Shown here piece by piece: positions 6,876 to 9,926 of a DNA stretch of 9,926 nt. Each line of letters opens with the position of its first letter. The stretch's first letter is position 1. The notes beneath the pieces were generated by a model. That model was not told where the DNA came from, searched no databases, and saw only the letters and a program-made list of their open reading frames with translations. Made by a program: the position numbers and the translations under genes. The stretch comes from an uncultured Rothia sp. Lineage in GTDB: Bacteria; Actinomycetota; Actinomycetes; Actinomycetales; Micrococcaceae. The stretch spans positions 1-9,926 of the forward strand of contig NZ_CALJRY010000074.1 in NCBI RefSeq assembly GCF_937976295.1. The letters are read 5' to 3'.

Positions 6876-6927
6876 CAATCCAGCCACACAGCCCAACCAC
6901 GCAACCTAACCACGCAGCCCAACCACA
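6876..6927 (+). repeat. CA-rich 13-bp tandem repeats before tRNA-Asn
   Basis: Three clear units lie at 6889-6901 (CAGCCCAACCACG), 6902-6914 (CAACCTAACCACG) and 6915-6927 (CAGCCCAACCACA), with a fourth, poorer unit at 6876-6888. The top strand has almost no G, so the bottom strand is G/T-rich. It lies between the dnaG hairpin and the tRNA-Asn promoter, in sequence with no gene. Confidence 0.85.
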
Positions 6928-6963
6928 CACCCCAAAGAGTGATGCACTTCACGGCATTTCAAG

Positions 6964-6992
6964 TTGCGGAGCCCAAACAGCCCCGGTATAGT
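6964..6992 (+). promoter_or_regulatory. Sigma-70-type promoter of tRNA-Asn
   Basis: TTGCGG (6964-6969) and TATAGT (6987-6992) are separated by 17 bp, the optimal spacing for the main sigma factor. The predicted start is near 6999, about 36 bases before the mature tRNA. It is the best-formed promoter in the window, as expected for a stable RNA gene. Confidence 0.7.
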
Positions 6993-6998
6993 TATTAC

Positions 6999-7023
6999 TC
7001 GTTGCAAGGGAAACTAGCAACGA
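6999..7023 (+). other. Hairpin in the tRNA-Asn precursor leader
   Basis: TCGTTGC (6999-7005) and GCAACGA (7017-7023) form a perfect 7-bp stem with an 11-nt loop. It starts at the predicted transcription start and ends 11 bases before the tRNA. It would cap the 5' end of the precursor removed by RNase P. Confidence 0.6.
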
Positions 7024-7034
7024 AAACAAAATAA

Positions 7035-7107
7035 TCCCCCGTAGCTCAATTGGCAGAGCATTCGACTGTTAATCGAAGGGTTACTGGTTCGAGTCCAGTC
7101 GGGGGAG
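7035..7107 (+). tRNA. tRNA-Asn (anticodon GUU)
   Basis: A full cloverleaf of 73 nt is visible. The acceptor TCCCCCG (7035-7041) pairs with CGGGGGA (7100-7106), with discriminator G7107. The D stem is GCTC/GAGC. The anticodon stem TTCGA/TCGAA closes loop CTGTTAA, with anticodon GTT at 7068-7070. The T arm is ACTGG-TTCGAGT-CCAGT. The 3' CCA is not encoded (GCAT follows), so it must be added after transcription. It reads asparagine codons AAC and AAU. Its promoter and terminator lie directly on either side, so it is a single-gene unit. Confidence 0.97.
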
Positions 7108-7112
7108 CATTT

Positions 7113-7145
7113 AAAAGCCTCAGAGCAAAGCTCCGAGGCTTTTTT
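7113..7145 (+). terminator. Intrinsic terminator of tRNA-Asn
   Basis: 7113-7126 (AAAAGCCTCAGAGC) pairs with 7130-7143 with one internal A-C mismatch and a 3-nt loop AAA. The T run extends through 7145. It begins five bases after the mature tRNA end. Confidence 0.92.
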
Positions 7146-7152
7146 GTATGGT

Positions 7153-7175
7153 GACTGGACTTTGAACAGTAACCC
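7153..7175 (-). repeat. Inverted imperfect copy of the tRNA-Asn T arm
   Basis: These 23 bases match the reverse complement of 7078-7100 (end of the anticodon stem, variable loop and whole T arm of tRNA-Asn) at 19 of 23 positions. The first nine bases (GACTGGACT) and the last nine (CAGTAACCC, bar the copy's internal differences) are conserved; the mismatches lie in the T loop and the last stem pair. Homology stops sharply at both ends. It could be a tRNA gene fragment left by a rearrangement, or an arm able to pair with the tRNA precursor in a read-through transcript. Confidence 0.7.
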
Positions 7176-7299
7176 GCTCCATATTTTCTCAACGCTGGGG
7201 TCTCTAAATACCCTCACACAAGAACCCTCTCGCGCATCAAACATCTCTGTCTCGAACACTATATGAATGCATACGCATAAAAGTTTTCGAGAATTTACA

Positions 7300-7352
7300 C
7301 AGTACACGGTAGAATGCGAAAGATACCCTACGCACCATAAAACCGTGTACTG
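7300..7352. repeat. Perfect 11-bp inverted repeat with 31-bp spacer
   Basis: CAGTACACGGT (7300-7310) is matched by its exact complement ACCGTGTACTG (7342-7352). The left arm overlaps the first T of a TAGAAT hexamer (7310-7315), so a bound protein would cover a possible -10 box. Alternatively the RNA could fold into a stem with a 31-nt loop. No T run follows, so it does not look like a terminator. The pairing is certain; the role is unknown. Confidence 0.6.
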
Positions 7353-7453
7353 CCGCCTTCTGAAGATTCGATGGGAGCAGAAAAATCATACGGTTTGGTT
7401 GGTGTGATCGCTGGGGCGGCTGTGTAACAACACACCTGCGGTAAGAATAGAGC

Positions 7454-7459
7454 TAGAAT
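7454..7459 (+). promoter_or_regulatory. Putative -10 box of the holin-family gene
   Basis: TAGAAT, the same hexamer as before dnaG, predicts a start near 7466 and a leader of about 50 nt ending in GGAGAGG (7505-7511). No good -35 is seen 16-18 bp upstream. TAAGAA at 7442-7447 is a weaker alternative. Confidence 0.45.
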
Positions 7460-7516
7460 AATAACCGTGGGGTGCCAAACAGAAGCTCCACACAGAACAA
7501 TCACGGAGAGGTGGGC

Positions 7517-8380
7517 ATGACCACAAACACTAATCCCCAAGGCATACGAGCAGGCATTGCAGGGATTAAGTCAAGTATCGCGGGTCTCTTTGATGCCGCT
7601 AAGGTACTTAAAACCCTAGGTATTAACCAGGTCAAAGACGAAGTCCAGATTGCAAAGCACGAGCTTAAGACCAAAGGCGTCGCTCTTGGCAAAGGTGCAG
7701 CCTTCCTCGCCGTCGCAGCTGTTTTTGCGTGCTTCATGGTCATCGCTATTATCGGTCTGCTTATCTTCCTCCTTGGACAGCTTGTACCTTTATGGGCCTC
7801 AGCGCTGATTTGGGCAGGCGTCTTCCTTATTATTCTCGCCATTTTAGGGCTTATCGGATATAAAAAAGTTAAAGCCCAGCTGCCCTTTGCTCCCGAATCG
7901 GCAATCTTCGGCGTTCTCTTTGATCTCGGCGTGCTTCGTGAAGGCAGCGCAATGACAGCCTCCCGTTTGAAACAAGAGCAGGCTGAACGTGCAGCGCGCA
8001 AGCAGGCAGAGCGTGAGGCCGCTGCAGAGAAGGCACGCCAAGAAGCTGAGGAGCGTAAGGCACGCGGCGAAGAAGAACCCAAGCCGCTCACCATTGAGCA
8101 GATTCAGCAGCGCACTAAAGAACGTCGTGCACACCTTGCAGCTTTGCGCGATGATATGCAGAAGTACGCACAGAATGCTCAATCCTTCACCCAATCAACC
8201 GTAGACTCCGCAAAGACCGGTGTGCAGAACGCGCCCAGCAGCGCGGCTACCGTTGGGCGCAACATGGTCAGCAATGCATCCAAGCCTGAGGTTGTTAAGG
8301 CTCGGTGGAAGTCCTTCGCAACTCTGGGCGCATCGCTCTCCGCAGTCGTACTCTTCCTCCGAAAGATTGTGCGACGCTAA
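7517..8380 (+). CDS. Holin-X (DUF1469) family membrane protein with DUF3618-like tail
   Basis: A 287-residue membrane protein. Residues about 10-120 fit the actinobacterial holin-X / phage_holin_3_6 family: an amphipathic N terminus (SSIAGLFDAAKVLKTLG), a charged stretch before the membrane (VKDEVQIAKHELKTKG), then two membrane helices at about 62-86 and 92-114. Residues 150-187 are a long Ala/Glu/Arg/Lys coiled coil (KQEQAERAARKQAEREAAAE). Residues 192-222 (TIEQIQQRTKERRAHLAALR) resemble DUF3618, and the end carries a short hydrophobic stretch (about 267-281) capped by RKIVRR, also DUF3618-like. Family holin-X proteins are usually roughly half this length. No endolysin or phage gene is nearby, so a lytic role is unlikely and an envelope role is a guess. 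ATG 7517 has GGAGAGG five bases upstream; GTG 7472 in the same frame has no such site. Contains TTA codons. Confidence 0.75.
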   Translation: MTTNTNPQGIRAGIAGIKSSIAGLFDAAKVLKTLGINQVKDEVQIAKHELKTKGVALGKGAAFLAVAAVFACFMVIAIIGLLIFLLGQLVPLWASALIWAGVFLIILAILGLIGYKKVKAQLPFAPESAIFGVLFDLGVLREGSAMTASRLKQEQAERAARKQAEREAAAEKARQEAEERKARGEEEPKPLTIEQIQQRTKERRAHLAALRDDMQKYAQNAQSFTQSTVDSAKTGVQNAPSSAATVGRNMVSNASKPEVVKARWKSFATLGASLSAVVLFLRKIVRR

Positions 8381-8412
8381 CGCAAGTACCTGCACCACAA
8401 ACTCCGTATCAT

Positions 8413-8446
8413 TGGCCCGTCACCTCCGCGGTGGCGGGCCATTTTT
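8413..8446 (+). terminator. Intrinsic terminator after the holin-family gene
   Basis: TGGCCCGTCACC (8413-8424) pairs with GGTGGCGGGCCA (8430-8441) over 12 positions with one G-U and a 5-nt loop, followed by TTTTT (8442-8446). It separates this gene from the glycosyltransferase. Confidence 0.93.
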
Positions 8447-8516
8447 GAGTGCGTATAGAGGCGACTCTCAGAGAACTCCAAGGCCTGTTTATGCTGAGGA
8501 ACGCGATAACACCCGA

Positions 8517-8522
8517 TAAAAT
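8517..8522 (+). promoter_or_regulatory. Possible -10 box of the glycosyltransferase gene
   Basis: TAAAAT lies 50 bases before ATG 8573, in the 126-base gap after the upstream terminator. A -35 match at normal spacing is not evident. Some promoter is needed in this gap, and this is the best hexamer in it. Confidence 0.35.
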
Positions 8523-8572
8523 AATGAAGAACACCCCATACACCTGAGAAGTCAGACCAAGGAGAACAGGCG

Positions 8573-9784
8573 ATGCAGCAGGCAAAGAAGATCCTGATCG
8601 GTGCTGAGACCTATCCCCCCGATGTGAACGGCGCGGCACAATTTGGGCACCGCCTAGCGACCTCTATGCTCAAGCGCGGGCACGAAGTACACGTGGTTGC
8701 CGCAAATCCCAGCCGTGGACCTAGCTACCGAACCGTAGTAGAGGGCGGCATCGTCGAGCACCGTCTGCGTTCGCATTTGCCCCCCACTCATGAAACCAAC
8801 CGCATCTGTATTCCCTGGGAAATCCACGCCGAGGTGGGTCGTATCCTTGACGAAGTTAAGCCGGATGTTATTCATGTGCAGTGCCACTACATTATCGGGC
8901 GCGCATTACTGAAGCAGGCACATAAGCGTGGAATTCGAGTTATCGCCACCAACCACTTTATGCCCGCAAATTTAGATCCATTCCTGCCGTTCCCGGAACC
9001 CGTCAAAAAGGTGTATGCGCATATTACCTGGGCGGATATGCGCCGTCTTTTCAAATATGCGGCGGTGGTGACAACTCCGACTCAGATCGGCGCCGATGCG
9101 ATGCGAGATCTTGGAAGATTTACTCGCCCCGTTATGCCCGTTTCTAACGGCATTGAAATCAGCGACTACGAGCTTGCTGAGGGCGCAGATTTGGGCAAAG
9201 CACCCGGCGAACTGCGTGTAACCTTCGTGGGTCGTCTTGCTGAAGAGAAGCACGTGGATGTGCTTATTGAGGCGCTCTCTCTTCTCCCCGAAGACCTTGA
9301 CCACGTTCGCCTTGATATCGCCGGAGGCGGCGAGCTTCGTGAAACCCTCGAACAGAAGGCACGCGAATGCGGTGTTGAAAACCGAGTAACGTTCCGTGGG
9401 TTTGTTCCGGACGAAGAACTGCCGGGTGTTTACCAGAGGGCGGATATTTTCTGTCAGCCTGGGACCGCAGAGCTGCAGTCGCTTGTCTCCTTGGAGGCTA
9501 TGAGCGCATCCACCCCCGTAGTCTTGGCAAACGCTCTAGCGCTTCCACATCTCGTGGAAGAAGGCGTTAACGGATACCTCTTTGAGCCTAATAATCCGCA
9601 GGATTTGGCGGATAAACTTACAGCAATTCTTCGTCTACCTGCCGCTGAACGCGAGCAGATGGGGCGTGAGAGCCGCCGTATTGTGGAATTCCATAGTGCG
9701 GAGAACACCTGGCGCACTTTTGAGGAATTATATGTATCGGATGCCCCCTATGAGCGTTTTCTTGCTCAACGTTCTGAAAAATAA
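8573..9784 (+). CDS. Family GT4 glycosyltransferase, probably glycolipid-forming
   Basis: A 403-residue GT-B fold enzyme that moves a sugar from a nucleotide donor with retention of configuration. The N-terminal acceptor domain starts with ILIGAETYPPDVNGAAQFGH and contains DVIHVQCHYIIGRALL and ATNHFMPANLDPFLPFPEP, a pattern I associate with diacylglycerol glucosyl- or mannosyltransferases. The donor domain has VGRLAEEKHVD with R221 and K226 (phosphate contacts) and the GT4 EX7E motif at E300-E308 (ELQSLVSLE), followed by TPVVLANALALPHLV. No signal peptide or membrane helix is visible, so it should sit at the inner membrane face. ATG 8573 has AAGGAGA (8559-8565) seven bases upstream. It contains TTA leucine codons. 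The donor sugar and acceptor cannot be read from the sequence; an acyl-glycerol or lipid-anchored mannan step is the leading guess. Confidence 0.82.
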   Translation: MQQAKKILIGAETYPPDVNGAAQFGHRLATSMLKRGHEVHVVAANPSRGPSYRTVVEGGIVEHRLRSHLPPTHETNRICIPWEIHAEVGRILDEVKPDVIHVQCHYIIGRALLKQAHKRGIRVIATNHFMPANLDPFLPFPEPVKKVYAHITWADMRRLFKYAAVVTTPTQIGADAMRDLGRFTRPVMPVSNGIEISDYELAEGADLGKAPGELRVTFVGRLAEEKHVDVLIEALSLLPEDLDHVRLDIAGGGELRETLEQKARECGVENRVTFRGFVPDEELPGVYQRADIFCQPGTAELQSLVSLEAMSASTPVVLANALALPHLVEEGVNGYLFEPNNPQDLADKLTAILRLPAAEREQMGRESRRIVEFHSAENTWRTFEELYVSDAPYERFLAQRSEK

Positions 9785-9821
9785 GGTGTGTCTAAGATTC
9801 GCCAAAACTGTACCCCTCAGG

Positions 9822-9857
9822 TACTCTAGAGACGTGGCTTACGCGCTAAGCCTCTAG
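9822..9857 (+). promoter_or_regulatory. Promoter candidate and leader hairpin of the CAU tRNA
   Basis: TACTCT (9822-9827) is a -10 candidate with a weak TTCGCC (9798-9803) 18 bp upstream, predicting a start near 9834. GGCTTA (9836-9841) and TAAGCC (9847-9852) form a 6-bp stem with loop CGCGC, lengthened by CTAGA (9826-9830) with TCTAG (9853-9857) across a bulge. The hairpin reaches the first base of the tRNA. GTACC (9810-9814) and GGTAC (9820-9824) form a short palindrome across the -10. Confidence 0.4.
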
Positions 9858-9926
9858 GGGAGTTAGCTCAGCCGGTTAGAGCAGAGGACTCATAATCCTT
9901 TGGTCGTGGGTTCAAGTCCCACACTC
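9857..9926 (+). tRNA. tRNA with anticodon CAU (Met elongator or Ile2), cut by window end
   Basis: The first 70 nt of a tRNA are present. The acceptor 5' strand is GGGGAGT (9857-9863), the D stem GCTC/GAGC, and the anticodon stem GAGGA/TCCTT has loop CTCATAA with anticodon CAT at 9891-9893. The T arm is GTGGG-TTCAAGT-CCCAC. ACTC (9923-9926) begins the 3' acceptor strand; three pairing bases and the discriminator lie beyond the window. It is not initiator tRNA: the anticodon stem lacks the three G-C pairs. Whether it reads AUG or, after lysidine modification by TilS, AUA cannot be settled here. Confidence 0.92.

Larger units (their letters stand above)
7146..7516. other. Gene-free A+T-richer stretch between tRNA-Asn and the holin gene
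   Basis: About 370 bases with no credible coding frame on either strand. The open frames across it are the antisense-tRNA artefact and a TTG-started frame without a ribosome binding site. It holds the inverted T-arm copy, an 11-bp inverted repeat with a TAGAAT hexamer at the edge of its left arm, and near the right end the presumed holin promoter and ribosome binding site. The base composition is clearly less GC-rich than glyS, dusB or dnaG. Confidence 0.7.

Noticed and set aside
7014..7307. 97-codon minus-strand frame across the tRNA-Asn gene
   Set aside because: Its middle (SPDWTRTSNPSINSRMLCQL) is the well-known false protein produced by reading a tRNA-Asn gene backwards.
7328..7540. 70-codon minus-strand frame with a hydrophobic stretch upstream of the holin-family gene
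   Set aside because: It starts at a TTG without a ribosome binding site and overlaps the holin promoter and start.
7517..8380. Prophage lysis cassette
   Set aside because: Only the holin-like fold hints at it; there is no endolysin, spanin or other phage gene, and this family is widespread in actinobacterial chromosomes.

Overview
The window reads as the chromosome of a high-GC Gram-positive actinobacterium of the Micrococcaceae type. The oral genus Rothia is my best guess, from the protein 'feel' and gene style rather than any search. Supporting signs are strong G/C bias at third codon positions in the left two thirds, a single-chain (alpha2) glycyl-tRNA synthetase, DnaG with an actinobacterial-type long linker, an actinobacterial holin-X family protein, and start codons that look leaderless. 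No CRISPR array, insertion sequence, phage structural gene or toxin-antitoxin pair is visible. I see no convincing novel multi-gene system; the interest lies in repeats, RNA-scale structure and one apparent domain fusion.

Left part (1-4638). The window opens with two copies of an approximately 78-bp repeat, each carrying a GAGG-AAAT-ATG sequence. Next comes a small S4 RNA-binding protein on the minus strand. Divergent from it is glyS (glycyl-tRNA synthetase), then a tandem GNAT acetyltransferase and dusB (tRNA dihydrouridine synthase). All three plus-strand genes end in strong hairpin terminators, so they are probably separate transcription units. Three of these four genes (S4, glyS, dusB) serve RNA binding, tRNA charging or tRNA modification.

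Middle part (4639-7145). dnaG (DNA primase, with an expanded Ala/Pro/Gly linker containing a six-residue repeat) appears to start at the first base of its mRNA. It is followed by a 17-bp hairpin, a CA-rich 13-bp tandem repeat and a well-formed tRNA-Asn(GUU) unit (promoter, leader hairpin, tRNA, terminator).

Right part (7146-9926). This part is visibly richer in A+T and contains TTA leucine codons that I do not see in the three long genes to the left. It starts with a 23-nt inverted, imperfect copy of the tRNA-Asn T arm. A gene-free stretch with an 11-bp inverted repeat follows. Then come a membrane protein that looks like a holin-X domain fused to a DUF3618-like tail and a family GT4 glycosyltransferase probably acting on envelope glycolipid. 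A CAU-anticodon tRNA is cut off by the window end. The two envelope genes each have their own ribosome binding site, and a terminator separates them.
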